A DNA stretch of 64,000 bases from Atherix ibis (GCA_958298945.1 OY282606.1:48125920-48189919), one strand, 5' to 3'. Positions 34,985-48,345 are shown, counted from the first letter of the stretch. Notes: generated by a model from the sequence alone, not told the origin. Numbers and translations: made by a program.

Positions 34985-36255
34985 GATTGCAGATAATAAA
35001 ATGATTCGAATCGGAATGCCATGTTCGATAGTCACAAAAGTCTAGTCTATTGAAATAATATGTTCTGCGATGTATTTATATGGAAATATCGATATTGTCT
35101 CAATCCGAAAACATTCTTCCAGGGGACTAAGATAGGATGTGGGTGCGTACGTGCACTTCATATATAATATTTTTTATAACCAAAGTCACCTGTCGATGGC
35201 TAGTGACCTGGAATAAAATATTATAAATTACGAACGTAAATTATGGAGATGTTCCTATAGAGTGCTAGCAATTTTCGATAGTATTCTGCACAAACGTCAA
35301 TAAGCTAATTAAAAATTACCCAGAATCCGGATCATCTGCATTTCACCCCCTCCCCTTTCCCTTAAACAAATACCAAATATATCTGTAAATATTTACTCGA
35401 ACGAATTGAATTAAATCTAATTTAGGGCTTTTATTGCGATTATTTTCCGTAAGCTTTTCCTGTCCAGTTTCCAGAATTTTTCACTTTTCTCAAAAAACTT
35501 TGATGAAGATCTCTGCTGATTGATACAATTTCAAAATAAAACGGAACATTTGTTCGCAGATCGAATCAACTTTCTTACTATTTTTATATTCAATTTTAAA
35601 AAATAATTTTGCTTTTTTTCTCTTCCAAGTAGATTTTACTCCATGAATATTCATTCTAATTAGCGGAGAAATTACGTAATATTTTCCTTAATATTTTCAA
35701 TGTTTTTAAGTTGTGGAAATCTGTATTAGTTTTTGTATTTTTCTCCCACCCCTCTGACTAAATATGATCTTTAAAATGGAATTAAGCATTTATGAAAAGC
35801 AGCATGTTCAGACGAATACGATGATATACTAAACTGATAAATACTCGTATTTATAAATGTTTTTTTTTCTACTTCGTTCGTATTTATTTGAACTACTTTG
35901 TTATGTAAAAATTATGTACTCGTTTTGTTCAGTGATTCCGAAAAATAACATGTAATCTTTTGAAAAGTTCAATAGGTTCAAATCAGTCAGAAATAAGTTA
36001 TATAGTTTTTTAAGTATGAAAATTTATTGTTACAAGAAAAATAAAATGTAATAATTAAATTGCAACCAAATAGAATTTTATCTTTTAACTCTACTTTCAA
36101 TATACTCTACCTTCTAAATCCTTTATAACTGATTGAAATCAAAGATATTCTTTCTAGTGAACACAAAATTATAATCCTTCATTTATCATGTATGAAGGTT
36201 ATATGATTAATACCCGTCCTATTTAAGAAAAAATCATTTTTATGCATAAAATTCA
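34985..36255. other. Intron 2, no gene recognised
   Basis: AT-rich. 35080-35340 is less AT-rich and non-repetitive. Confidence 0.35.
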
Positions 36256-36259
36256 TTTT

Positions 36260-37062
36260 ATTTTTGCAGTTGTTTCAGCAATTACCCCATCGATTGATAA
36301 AAAAAGAACATAATTGGGGACTAAATCTGGCGAATCTAGTGAATGCGTATCCTTATTCATGAAATGTTGCCATGGCGATGACACAAGAGTGCACGCGTGC
36401 ATTGTCTACATGAAAGACAATTTTTTCTTTGCCAAATGCACACGTTTCGTCTTGATTTCATTATTTAACTGGTCTACTAATGCCGTACAATACTGTTCTG
36501 TTATCGTCTTTTCTTTTTCAAAATAGTCGATGAAAACTGTGCATATATGATACATCAGAAGAAAAACAGGAGACATAATCTTTGCTACCAATAAACCCGC
36601 TTTTGCCTTCTTTAGTGAACATTCGGTAGTTCATTGTTTTGATTGAATTGTGTTTTCCGGTGTGCAATGGTAAATCCATGTTTCATAACAAGTTTTACTT
36701 AAAAAGTCCGAAAGTACAAACTTTCGGCCACCCAACTCGCCTATAACTTTTTAATACCAAAAATTTCATATAAGGTGTTGTCTACAATATCTTACATTAC
36801 CATATCAGCTAGTTCATACATTTTCACTCGAGGGCCTTTCAAAATAATATCGTGGAGTTTTCGTAACCTCTATTTGACTACCTGTATGTTCTTCATCAAA
36901 AACTCAGCTGTCCAATATGTTATGGTCGATAACGAAGGTGCTGAGTCTCCATAAACTTCTCTGAGTTCCGCTTTTATCTTATCATTCATGTTTTGTTTTT
37001 CAAAAATAATTTTTTTATCACTTCTCGACATTCGATTTTTCCATTGTTTTAAAATCACATAA
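36260..37062 (-). mobile_element. Mariner relic (DD34D) in intron 2
   Basis: Minus strand from 37058: MSRSDKKIIFEKQNMNDKIK, AELREVYGDSAPSLSTITYW, then LHDIILKGPRVK, ELADMV, SWVAESL and MKHGFT. Next come IDYFEKEKTITEQYCTAL, NNEIKTKRVHLAKKK, and after a frame change TMHACT as the rest of HQDNAxxHTS. It ends near 36290 without the third catalytic region or 3' terminal repeat. This is a different family from types 1 and 2. Confidence 0.75.
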
Positions 37063-37689
37063 TATGTTCACTTTAAACAACTGTCACTCGTGAACTAAAT
37101 GACGCAGCTTCTTAAAGATACAGTTCTTATGACAATTTATATTTACGAACAATAAAGTTGTTTTAATAGTAGAAGCACCATCTCTTGCCGAGGATTAGAT
37201 ATTAATCATACAAACTTTGGAATGAGACTCCTGGCTATGATTTAATTACAATCTATATATTATAACAAATTTCCAAAAATAACTTAGTGTTTATAGTATA
37301 TAATATCAACAGTATTCTAACAACTTCATATTTCCCTTCTCTATGGAAATTATCCTTGATGAAAATGATTCTAAACCCTTATAATCTCATGTAATTATAC
37401 TCATTATATAGACTCATTAGTTTACAACTTTTACTAACTAAAGTAATTGAAAAGCTATTTTTAAAATTATTTTTTCCGCACTCAAAATTTCATTCTCCAC
37501 TAATGTCATTACATTGCCATCACTCATCTTCCACCGTATTTTCGCATCTGAAAAAAATCCCAACATACTTCTGAAATTTTGCAAGTCTGAATTTCAACCC
37601 TCCAAAACTTGTTTACAAACTTAAAAATGAAAGTATTGTGTCTACGTAACTTGTATTATCCGCCGTAAGTCATGTGCTTTCATGTATCT

Positions 37690-38480
37690 TAAAAAATACC
37701 ACAAGACTCTAAAGTTTGGTACCTAGAAATGTACTGAAATAAACGCCTTACATGGATCCCATACTCAGGATTTAAAATATTAGAACTAAAAAGACGATAC
37801 TGTCAATTTTTTCGGCTTCTAAATTTACAATATACAAAAAACTACTTACGTTAATGCAATTATCTACTAAAACCAATAAGATCCTACAGAGTAGAACTTT
37901 AATTCTCACCGAATCTAATTCAATCAAGAAAACTTCATACCATTGTCGATGCTGCCATTAATAAACACACTACTTTTTTTCATCATCATCTATCCAAGTT
38001 TGTTAAACTCCTTATACATCGACAACTTAATCATCACTGATAAATCAACTTCCAAATTTATGATAATAAATAATATTCAGACATTACTCCTATTAAATCT
38101 GGCATTCCTCGTAGTAGCATCCTTGCTCCCATACTTCCTAATATTTATACTCCTGTTGTCTCAATGACCAGTAATATCCTTATGGCCATTGTATGTTAGT
38201 GAAACAGCCATTTTAACGGGTGATACAGCTTTCAGCCTCGTATCCGATATTCTACAAGGACACATCCTAAAACTGAGAATAAAAGTAAATGAGGTAAAAA
38301 GTGTACATGTTACTTTTACTCTCTGCCATGAGTCATCTACCCCAATATTCCTTAACTAAAGCATAATATTGAAATAACCTAAAGTACATTATACACACGA
38401 CTGAACAGACTTTAACTTAATTCATAATATATAACATAGTATTTAGACCCATGTGGACTTATGGACTTAAAATTTTAGGT
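37690..38480 (+). mobile_element. Jockey-type LINE relic, rearranged
   Basis: First block (37700-37930): VWYLEMY-like, KRLTWIPY, KNYLR and a degraded LLKPIRSYRVEL. Second block (37940-38480) resumes with an earlier part of the protein: GIPRSSILAPIL (AGVPQGSVLGPIL), LRIKVNEVKSVHVTFTLCHE, then FRPMWTYGLKILG (RPIWTYGIQLWG). The C-terminal piece therefore precedes the middle piece, so either two insertions or a rearrangement. Confidence 0.65.
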
Positions 38481-38489
38481 TTTACAGTT

Positions 38490-40480
38490 TATCTACGATT
38501 TGTTAATGTAAAGTGATCTAAGATAATATTAATGTTCAATTTACCCTCGATTTGTTCATGCAACATTATAAAAGAAAACTTTAAAAAACAGTCTATTTTG
38601 CAGAATTTTTGTTGAGCCCAGACATTAAAAAATAAACCAAATTGCTTCTGAATGATTATTTCTATCAACACCTTTGCTAACAATTAAAAATCATAAAACC
38701 CACTTTTGATAAAAAAGAAAATATTAAAAAAATTATACAAATATAAGTAGGAATATTCACACTTTTATATAAATGATTCAAAATCGAAAAATGTAAATAT
38801 TTTTTTTCCCCAATTCAAAATTAAAATTATGCAAAACTTTTACAACTGCTAATCAAAAAATTGACAGATATTTTGATAGTTTAATGTACATAAATTCAGA
38901 TCTAATAAAAATTCTTCATATTTTTTTTGGTGTAAAATAAAATAAGCATTAAACAAAATCAAATGCTAGTCCATCAGATAAACAGTGAAAATATTTTTGG
39001 AACAATAAAACACCTGGTCTGGTTTATAACATAACACCATATTCCCTTATTTACTTAACACTATCATAGGAGAATGAATAAAAATGAATCTATTCGATTT
39101 TATCTAAACAATAATTGAGATTGGAAATTTTTTGATAGGCTCTAGCGCTGTCTGGATTCAATCAAAATAGTAACAGGAGCGATAATTGCCTCCACATCAA
39201 TAGATAGTCAAAGCAAAACAGTTACCGTTGATTATGCTCGTAAACTTTTATTTTTATTTTTTCATTAAAAATTCTATGCAGAGTCAACATAAATTTTTAT
39301 TTTTAAATTTATCGTGTTGAATTTGAGTAAAAACTGCTTTTGGAATTTTTGCAAAAAAGACAATGATTTTTTTCTTATCATATTTTTAGTTCAGTAGACT
39401 ATCTGAACGTAAGCCGTTTTTTGTACGTAAAGTCTCTGGTTCGGAGCTAACTAGTCAAATAGTTCAAGTGCTTTTTATTAATGCAGAAACTGACCATTAT
39501 TTCTGCTAAAAAGTTAACAAGATAATGAACAACTTTAGTTGTTTTGATTGTTTGTAAGGTTCTGTTTTAGGCATGTGCCAGGGGGCATTAATAACCGCCA
39601 CGAGCATGAACCCTTTTAGCGACTATATATTTAATGATAGAAAGCATAGCCATTTTTCTAAAAAGAACGGTAAAAACCAATTAAATATTTTATTGACAAT
39701 TTGTTATGTTTTTTTTTCGAGTAAATTGAAAGATAAAATAAAGTACTTAGAAATGGGATTGTTGAATCAAGGGGCCCCACAAATACAGGACTTGGATATG
39801 GAATTCTTGGAGCATGGGAAGAATTATTTTCGTGAAGTAGGCCCGTGTTAATTAGCATTCGATTAGTATATTAGAAATTGTATCGTGAACATCATAGGAT
39901 TGCCACATGGGTGGCTGTATTAAAAAATATACGCTGAGAGTAGAATTTTCAATTCAAATTCTGAGTTGATTTTCGTAAGGATGTTAAGCAAACTGGTTTA
40001 TTGACAATAAGCCGATAAGTTGATAGAAAAGTATTACTAGAGATGTTAAATGCCATTTCGTTAGCAGGTAAGGTAAGTTAAGGATTTCTGCATGACCCTC
40101 TCTGCGCGCTTATTTCTCAAAATATTCAACGCATTTCGGCATTCCTGTGTGAAGGAATTTGGTTCAAATTTTTTAAATAATCAGAAACAATTTTTTCAAA
40201 TAAATACTGTCATAAAAATTTAATAAGAATTTACACCTTTTCTGGAGTTCTTATTAAAAAAAATTATCGATTTTCAATTTTTCAATAAATAAGAATCAAT
40301 CTTTATTATAGAATTTTTTTTTTTAAAAATAGTAATTGAACCTATTATAAAATTTTTGAAAGCGATGTAAATTAAGGTAAAATTCAAAAGTTAGGAGATC
40401 TTAACACCTGAAAAATGAAATAAGTAAAAAGTTACACTTTATAAGCAAAATTTTACGAGTATGCATTAAATCATCTTGTT
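38490..40480. other. Intron 2, AT-rich, no gene recognised
   Basis: An open frame of 92 codons at 39573-39851 (MCQGALITATSMNPFSDYIF...) is unrecognised; the second half contains an AT-rich run. No splice-site support. Confidence 0.35.
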
Positions 40481-40516
40481 AATCTATGAGATATTATACG
40501 TGTATATCTAATATAC

Positions 40517-40532
40517 GTTCGTTCGTTCGTTT
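40517..40532. repeat. CGTT microsatellite near the Helitron 5' end
   Basis: Three to four tandem CGTT units, then TTTGTCC. Confidence 0.6.
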
Positions 40533-40854
40533 GTCCACAATTCTTCTCTACGTCACTACAATACTTTTCTGAAATACCAGGCGCTCATACAAAATGCAAA
40601 ACCGTGTTCTCTTTTCTACGCTGTCTTTTCTCCTCACCCCTCACCTTATTCCTCATTGCGAGACCGTGTCGTGCCCGTGTCGTGATAGCCTTAGAAGAGT
40701 AGAGTAGTATAAGTATTAGAAATGTGTCATGGTTGAGTAAACAAATGGCTGGATCTAAGGCTGTGGAAGTAAGCGCTGGGTACATGATGATTTTGTTTCT
40801 GATTTTCTGACTTTTTTATGAATGCCTGGTACTTCAGAAATAAAAATGAACTTC

Positions 40855-41125
40855 TAGAAAATTTAAGGAAACTCTGGAAAATTGGAAAATATGAAAATCT
40901 TCTTAAATGTTTAATGAGAGTCCATAAACGTCTACAAAATTTAAGGAAACTCTGGAAAATTGGAAAATATGAAAATCTTCTTAAATGTTTAATGAGAGTC
41001 CAGAAACTTCTAGAAAATTTAAGTAAACACAGGAAAATTCGAAAATATGAAAATCTTCTAGAACGCTTCTTGAAAGTCTGGAAACTTCTAGAAAATTTAA
41101 GGAAACTCTGGAAAATTCGAATATA
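40855..41125 (+). repeat. 78-bp minisatellite, about 3.5 units, open on both strands
   Basis: ATTTAAGGAAACTCTGGAAA starts units at 40861, 40939, 41017 (ATTTAAGTAAAC variant) and 41095. The first two units are nearly identical; the third is more diverged. Since 78 is a multiple of three, frames stay open on both strands (117 codons +, 143 codons -). The repeat proteins (LRKLWKIGKYENLLKCLMRV on +) are probably a by-product and not a gene. Confidence 0.85.
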
Positions 41126-41179
41126 TTTAAAGTTCGAAACAAAAAGGGACCCGGGCAACGTCGGGTACTGATCAGCTAG

Positions 41180-42270
41180 TTGAATAATAAAAGATAAAAA
41201 GATAGCCTACACATAAATCGTTTTGATCGAAATCGAGCTACATGTCCTATTTTCACGCTGAGATAAGACAATTGAGCCTGAGGTAAGACAATTGAGCTTT
41301 TGCAAAACCAGTTTCCATTTCACCTTCAAGGCCATGCGTCAAGATCCCTAAGATATTTTCCAGAGGCTACTTAATAGTTCCACGGCCATTTAACAATTTC
41401 ATGTTCCGTCTCGCTAACTGGGATGAAAGTGTTTTATGTTATTTAATTCTGTGAAGTATATGCTACTCTTTTGAAGATAAAAAAAATAAAAAGGAGTTGG
41501 AAAAGGTGGGAAGGTATTGATGAATATAGAAACTCTACTATAAAAGGAATACTGTCAATACTAAAAAAAAGAGAATTATGGACAGTTTACGTGCACAATG
41601 CCTTGGTAATGTAAATGAGTTTGGCGGTTGCTAATCAAAGACTCTATAAAAATTCCCCTCTATTAGCTACATCTCTAGTCATAGGTGCTAAACCACAATT
41701 ATAGTTAATTTTGTTAACACGACGCATATTTATGAAGACTACAAGCACTGGACGGTTGGGAGTTTTTTCCGTAGGGCAATCAGAATAATAGATACCCTAA
41801 ATTCCTTCAGGTCGCAAAATCCAATGCAATTGGATACTCCTATACTTAGAAAAAAAAGATCCCTTTAATGATCATATAGACTTTAGGCCCTTGCCTCACT
41901 ATACTTATTAGGATATGCTGTTACCAAAACGAAAAAACTACAATTTCTATAAAAGAAATAGTAAAGAAAAGCTATATTTTTTTGTAATTTATTTTTATAT
42001 TGTATATTCTTAAAATAGATAGATAAACTTCAATTGTATAAATATTATTATAGAAAGTATTATAAAAATGTTTACTAAATAACAACAACAAAAACTCTTC
42101 CCTACTCCCATGATATTTCAAGAAGAAGTACAGCTCACAAAAATAGTTCTTATGATGTAGTTTACCTTAAAAAAAATGGTTCTTAAAATTTGAGCAAAGT
42201 TTACGGATTTTGAAGCCTAATCGAATAGACAGTGAAAATAAAAGAATAAAAAAAAGAATACATTTTTGAA
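41180..42270. other. Intron 2, no gene recognised
   Basis: Contains a short 19-bp direct repeat near 41262-41298 (AAGACAATTGAGC). 41200-41450 and 41580-41720 are less AT-rich but unclassified. Confidence 0.35.
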
Positions 42271-42274
42271 AATA

Positions 42275-43488
42275 TTGGGTGTATAACTTAAGAATGCGGG
42301 ATTGACACTTTTACACATGGTTTGTGTTAATAATAACTCATATGGCATTTTGGAGGTTAAACATCTGTCATTCGTTCTCGATTAGTCATTGAACTAAATA
42401 GTATAAACAACAAATTTTTTTTTTGCTTCAAAAATTTCGAATTTCGTACCAAAAAAGTCCCATTTGCGGGAAGTGTTGATTTACTTCTTCAAGTGCAGCT
42501 GAAGCACATCGATTGCTCACCGAAGCTTATCCTGAATATGTTCCATCGATTTCAACGTGCGAGAGATGGTTTGTCGTTCAGAAGTGGTGATTTTGACATG
42601 GAAGACAAAGAACGACCATGCAGCCAAGATGAAGATTTGGAGGCATTACTCGACGAAGACTGTTGTCGAACTCAAGAAGAATTGCAAAATCACTCAAAAC
42701 GTTTGAAAGCAGCAGGATTCATCCAAAAGCAAGGAAATTGGGTCCCATATGAATTGAAGCCGAGAGACGTTAAAAGGCGATTTTGCATGTCCGAAATGCT
42801 GCTTGAACGGCAGAAAAAGAAGTCGTTTTTGAATCGAATCATTACTGGTGACGAAAAATGGATTCATTACGACAACCCAAAGCGCAAAAAATCGTATGTG
42901 AAGCCCGGCCAACCAGCCAAATCAATGCCAAAGCCAAATATCCATGGCGCCAAGGTAATGCTCTGTATTTGGTGGGATCAGAAGGGTGTGATCTATTATG
43001 AGCTATTGAAATTGGGCTAGACGATCACAGGCGACCTCTACCGAACACAATTAATCCGTTTGAAGCGAGCATTGGCCGAAAAACGCCCGGAATATGCGAC
43101 CAGACACGAAGCCATAATTTTCCATCATGACAACGCTCGGCCTCATGTTGCAAGACCGGTTAAAAATTATTTAGAAAACAGTGGCTGGGAAGTTTTGCCT
43201 CACCCGCCTTATAGCCCAGACCTTGCCCCGCCGACTACCATTTGTTTAGATCCATGCAAAACGCCCTCACCGGAATACGCTTCACTTCAGAACAGGGCAT
43301 CAAAAATTGGCTCGATTCATTCTTGGCCTCAAAACCGGAGCAGTTTTTTTTGGCGCGGAATCCAGAAAGATGGGAAAAAGTAGTGGCTTCCGATGGACAA
43401 TACTTTGAATAAAATATATTGTAACAATTTTTCAAAATAGACACTCAAAGTTTGCCAAAAATCCCGCATTTTTAAGTTATACACCTAA
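42275..43488 (+). mobile_element. Mariner type 4 (TTGGGTGTATAACTT ends)
   Basis: 1214 bp. The left end TTGGGTGTATAACTTAAGAA and the right end (complement TTAGGTGTATAACTTAAAAA) form inverted repeats of nearly 30 bp. TA duplications lie at 42273-42274 and 43489-43490. Confidence 0.9.
42490..43410 (+). pseudogene. DD34D mariner transposase, broken (type 4)
   Basis: Reads SSAAEAHRLLTEAYPEY and CERWF in one frame, then FRSGDFDMEDKERP, FIQKQGNWVPYELKPRDVKR, the first catalytic Asp in ITGDEKWIHYDNPKRKK and CIWWDQKGVIYYELLK. A TAG then replaces the usual Gln codon at 43018-43020. The second catalytic Asp is in FHHDNARPHVARP, and the third region reads APPTT where APSDY is expected because of a one-base loss near 43231. 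The codons for DYHLF follow in the shifted frame. About 24 bp of the helix-turn-helix region (before SKRLKAAG) are also missing. Confidence 0.85.
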
Positions 43489-43559
43489 TATTTTAAAAAG
43501 CAAATACTGATTTCCACCAATTTTATGGTAAGGGAAATTTTTCCTAGAAATATTGAATG

Positions 43560-44660
43560 GATTCGATATTCCAACTCTGCTTTTCGTAGATGATACTACC
43601 GGTGACCATAGTATATCCTTTACGGCCATTTCCCTAATCTAAGGTGTGGAGTTTTCCTATTGAAGGCAGGTGCATACTCCGCTGAACTGTAGTTCATTAA
43701 AATTGCAGACAACCTAGTGCAACTATTGCTAAGCTTATTTTAACCGATTGTTTTGTAGCATTGTATCTATTTGGGGTTATTCCAAAAAGCCGCCTATGGA
43801 TAGCAAGTAGGATAGTCTCTAGCGATACGACACCATCGGCTGCAGTACATTTATTAAAAACTTCAGAATAGGCTGTACACTTGATTAAATTTATAAACTT
43901 TATAAAAATAATGCGGAGGTCAGAGCTGATCAATATTTAATTTAGTTTCAATTCCTTTAGCATTTAGGGAATACAAAGCTAAAGTGGTGACCCCGGCATG
44001 ATACGTTAGTGTATTTCCACAGCAAATAACAATGAATTAATTAATAAAAAAAAAGGTGGGTCAACATCGGACAACATGGCCGAATATGAAATCCACCATA
44101 GTTTAGAGACAACGAAGCTAAGAAATATCGGATTTTATTAGACCCGAGGACATGTCAAAATGTCTTGCAACGCGAAGGCGCTAATAGACTAGGAAGGGAG
44201 CAACTTCATCTGCTAATAAAATGATCATTAACATCTCAAGCTTTATGTAAACAAATATACTGACTTAATAGGCATATTTTCCTTATGTCACATTGGCAGT
44301 ACATTATCGGGCCAGTCTACTGCCATTCCTTTATTCTGACCAAAAAATTCCTAGGAATTAGCATTGGGCATAACGCTCTGATCTATAATTTCCTCTTTGG
44401 AAATATTTCATGTCCTGTGGAGTCCGCCTGACCGTCATAAACATACGTCGGTGCTGCCATATTCTCTTTAATCCTCGAATTTTGTTTTTTCAGTCCTCTT
44501 TCAAATCTATTTAAATAATTTTCTTTACATTCGGAAACAGGAATATGGCTATATTCATATTCTTATAGACACCAAATAAACCTCAAGGTCATAGTGCTAA
44601 ATAATATGACTCAAGGCAAATGTCTTAAGGACTTTCTTTATAATGCAATGCAATACAAAA
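43560..44660 (+). mobile_element. LINE relic with RNase H remains
   Basis: FDTKLRNIGFY is followed by TRGHVKMSCNAKALID (WVPGHVGIxGNExAD, degraded), then GIFSLCHIGSTLSGQ and NALIYNFLFGNISCPV, the same segment as in the relic at 21340-22310. A 3' tail-like CCTCAAGGTCATAGTGCTAA lies at 44582. The part at 43560-44040 has repeat-like composition but no clear frame. Confidence 0.5.
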
Positions 44661-47090
44661 ATATTATGTCAGTGTTAGAATTCCATATAAATTTTTTTTT
44701 TCTTAAAAATATCTCACACTATCTTATAGAAAACAGAGATCTTTGAAAATAATGTTGAATATTTGGATTAATTTGTAATTAATTATATTATTAAACAATC
44801 AAGTATAGAAGTAAGTTTCTACAATACATGCAATTCTATTAAAGATACAAAAATATATGTTTTGTTGTGCGTGTGCAGTTCGAAAATTGCTTAATTAAAA
44901 AATTTACTGACAGTTTACCTTGTTTGATGGAATCTTTGGTGAAACAACACAGAAAATCTAATTTAACAATAAATTAACAAATATCATTAAAGAAAATCAT
45001 GCAATATGAATTTTCCATTCTCGAAGCTAATTTCCCGTGCAATCAATATGGCACCTCTCGACTGTCTGCAACTTGAACAGTGAACGAACAAAATTTCGAA
45101 TGCATTCCCATGGAATTCAGTGATTCTAAATTTGGAATCGTGTGCCTGCTTTGGCTTTGCACACAGTCAAAATAAATAAATACGACATGAATGCGATTCA
45201 TTATTTGGGGCTATTTTCGCCTACAGTTGATGTGATTAGTTCTCGTTCTTTTTGGACTTCTAGAGTTGTATTTTCACCTGGTTTATGTTTCCAAAAATGA
45301 ATCATAAATTGTGCGAAGGTAAAAATTTACTTTAGACCAGCTCATAAAGTGAAAATATTGAAATAAATGCCAGCACACATGATCAGCATAAGTCATTATG
45401 ATCATCTTTTGGCTGGAATGTTTACATTGTGGGCGTCAGTGTTTATTTTTGCTTATTAATGAAGTCATTGTTGACATGCACACTCTTGCCATATGCTCGT
45501 ATGTATTTTCGGGAGTGCCTAGGTAACGCCTGTTTTATCTTGCCGAACAATAACAACAAATGGGTCATCATTTCCACTTATTATTGGTAAGGAACTGATC
45601 TTGTCATTCAGTCAATCAGATATTTTTGCAAAGTGGAATTCAGAGACGTAAATATTCCCAATTCGAAGATTTTCCGTATAAACAAATTTTCACAAAGAAC
45701 CGAGTTACTCCATGCCAGGTACTCATTATTTTAGTTATTTTTTTAAATTGTGCAATTTTATGCATTTTCTTCCGTAAATTAAGTGCAATTTATAAACGAT
45801 TTCACCTTTCAAAATATTATTTGAAAAAAAACGTCTGAATTTCACCATGCAACCTTCTATATTCTTTGGTAATTTTATGATGTCGAAATTAAAAATAGAC
45901 TTTTTACTACATTTGGCTTGGCATACCATACATACAAACATGCCAAATAAAAATACTGAAAATTTCTATTTATTCCAATGTATATTTTTTTTTTGGTAAA
46001 TTATATTTCAATATTAGATAATTTACTTACAGAAAATACCAAAAATAATCATAAATTTTATTCTCAACGTATATACAAAATGAAAATCAATTAAAATTAA
46101 TTTTATTTACTGAATCGAATCTCTGAGAAAAATGCACAAAATTCGATAAAGTTGCACTACGAAACCTCAACTATTTCCGAATACTTACTTTATTCTTACT
46201 AATTTTACTTATGTACCAATAACTAAATAAATAAATATTCATGATTATTTTAGATATTTTCAGGATTAACTCAAGTAAAATTGGAATTTACTAGCACTAA
46301 GAACACTAAACTAAATCTCGACCATAATTTATAGTGAAAATAATAAAGATAAATTAGAGTATGATTAGTATTCTGCAGTTATTATTATTTTTTACAAGAA
46401 CTCAAAAAAAAATTAAGGACTTTCAAAATTGAGGATTTCTAATAACACTGTTAGGGGTGCCTTTGTTTTAATAAACTACAATTATTTTTTTAAAATTTAT
46501 AGAAACTGTCAGATATTCAGAATATTTTTTCTATTTTATATAAAAAACATATTGTAAAGGCGAATATTCTCCTTTTGTGAGTATATGGCCAGTTATCGGG
46601 CACTGATTCGATGGGCCATTTTAATATCTGTTTCGTCCTTAGTGTTTTGGAAAAGATAAAGGCGTATAATGTATAAAAACCGACTATGGGGCAACAATTC
46701 CTTTAGAGGATAAAATGGCGGGTACACAACAATATTCATAGCTGAAATTTTTACCTAACTGAGTAAAAATAATTCCAACCATGAATATTCTTACCAGAAC
46801 AAAAGGGAATTCGATGACTCATTAATTCTATATTCCCGATTATTTTATACTTTTCTCAAATAAAATGCATGTCATACGTTTTTCATCACCTGAAGAAGCT
46901 ACCGAGTGCTATAAGATCAATATTTTAGTATATTACCTTGTCAGTGGCAAAACTTGTTTTAAGATTCAGTTTAAGAGCATGAAAAAATATATCAAGGCAA
47001 ATGAAGAATATTTTTAAAAACAATAGAAATCCTCAACATTTTTCTCGAAACTTTTGCATTAACCATCATATTTGTCTTGATTGGACAGAA
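44661..47090. other. Intron 2, no gene recognised; possible conserved non-coding island at 45000-45610
   Basis: 45000-45610 is less AT-rich and non-repetitive, without an open frame or transposon motif: a candidate enhancer. 46560-47090 is probably remnants of the LINE whose tail follows. Confidence 0.35.
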
Positions 47091-47094
47091 TCTC

Positions 47095-47185
47095 GTCTAA
47101 TGACCTCATAGTCATGGCGTTGCAAAATGGCTTCTGGCTCCTATCTCAAAAGCTTTACATACATATGAAAAAAAAAAATTAAAAT
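47095..47185 (+). repeat. LINE 3' tail
   Basis: TGACCTCATAGTCATGGCG, AAAATGGCTTCTGGCTCCTA, CTTTACATACATATG, A-run: the same tail as at 22228-22300. Confidence 0.6.
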
Positions 47186-47738
47186 TCATAGACTCTTACT
47201 ATGGACTCATATATAGACAACATGGGCGAAAAGACATTTTCCTGCAAAAAATAAATAGAATATTTTTATGATACTAAAAGCACGCGACCGGCTTTAGGTT
47301 TATTGAATTAATTTCGTGCACCATAATGAATAATTAACAAGTTCCATTTCGGTGAAAAACTATTGTTTCATTTAAAAAGCCCGCGTAAGAAATAACAAAA
47401 AAAAATTTGACAGTTAGATTGGTACTAAATGTCAGAAAGAGTTTCGGCTCGATCTGTTAGCTAATTTATTAGATTTCTTCTCTGCGATTTTTAATATGAT
47501 AAGAAATATCGAAGAAATAATTTGCCTAATATTTTGTCTTGCCAACAAAATTTCAATGTTGAAGGACGCTTACGGAGAGTCAGCTTTATTGGAAATGTAA
47601 GCATACGAGTGGAAAAATAGTATTAAAATATGACCAAGAAGTGGATGAATACTTGCCTTACTCCGGTTGACCTACAATGATATATATATCACCATTTTAG
47701 TAGCAGGGAGGGCTCTTGAATCCATTCAAGAAATGCAT

Positions 47739-47825
47739 CGTAGAACGACTTATTCTGAAGAATCTGAATTTTCTTGAGGACGAATTTTCTCGTAGAACGA
47801 CTTATTCTGAAGGATCTGAATACAT
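47739..47825 (+). repeat. Short direct repeat
   Basis: CGTAGAACGACTTATTCTGA occurs at 47739 and again at 47791 (52 bp apart), followed in both by AGRATCTGAA. Confidence 0.7.
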
Positions 47826-47989
47826 ACTTGAAGAAGCCATCTCGGACTCTACTTTCATAACACGTCTACTATCGGCAGGATTCGGAATGGCACTTCCATA
47901 ACAAGTTGAAACTGAAAATTTAAGTGATGTTGACTTTTTGCTTTGATTGTTGTAAAATTTTTCATCCACAATTTCTTCAGTAGTGATAA

Positions 47990-48345
47990 AAAGTCAACAA
48001 ACAATATTTTCTGAGCGTTATGGTGCATTTGTGTGTTTACTTAGAATATTTGTCGGAAAAGGCCAGATTTGTAATAGGAAAAACCCTTATATTTTATGCT
48101 ACGCTAAAGCACCGTACATGGGACGATGCATAATCCGTTCTTATTTAATTGTAGATATTCGTTCAGTTTTCTGCTAAAAATTGAACGCGAATAAGTACGG
48201 TATTTACCAAATATGGCTCCATGCGACTTGTTTTTGTTCCCCAAATAGAAAAAGAACACTTCATGGAAGACATTTTGAGTGCAAAAGGTAACAACGATAT
48301 TGCTTAAAACGGAGCGAATTTTTAAGGCCACAAAATAAGTCCAGA
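47990..48345 (+). mobile_element. Mariner relic, C-terminal catalytic part
   Basis: APYMGRCIIRSYL resembles the part after the second catalytic Asp. NMAPCDLFLFPK, the third catalytic segment, lies near 48212-48240 with a stop in the next codon region. KNTSWKTF and ILLKTERIFKATK follow. Its nucleotides GCGACTTGTTTTTGTTCCCC match the relic at 25055-25400, so both belong to one family. Confidence 0.55.

Larger units (their letters stand above)
40483..41179 (+). mobile_element. Non-autonomous Helitron
   Basis: The 3' end shows the Helitron signature: a hairpin ACCCG (41149-41153), loop GGCAACGT, CGGGT (41162-41166), then 9 nt and CTAG (41176-41179) followed by T. The 5' end is placed at A|TC at 40483 (TCTATGAGATATTATACGTG), followed by a CGTT microsatellite and the TTTGTCC motif common near Helitron 5' ends; this end is less certain. 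Length is about 700 bp. No Rep/helicase coding sequence. It contains the 78-bp minisatellite. Confidence 0.65.

Noticed and set aside
40727..41158. 143-codon minus and 117-codon plus frames
   Set aside because: By-products of the 78-bp minisatellite inside a Helitron.
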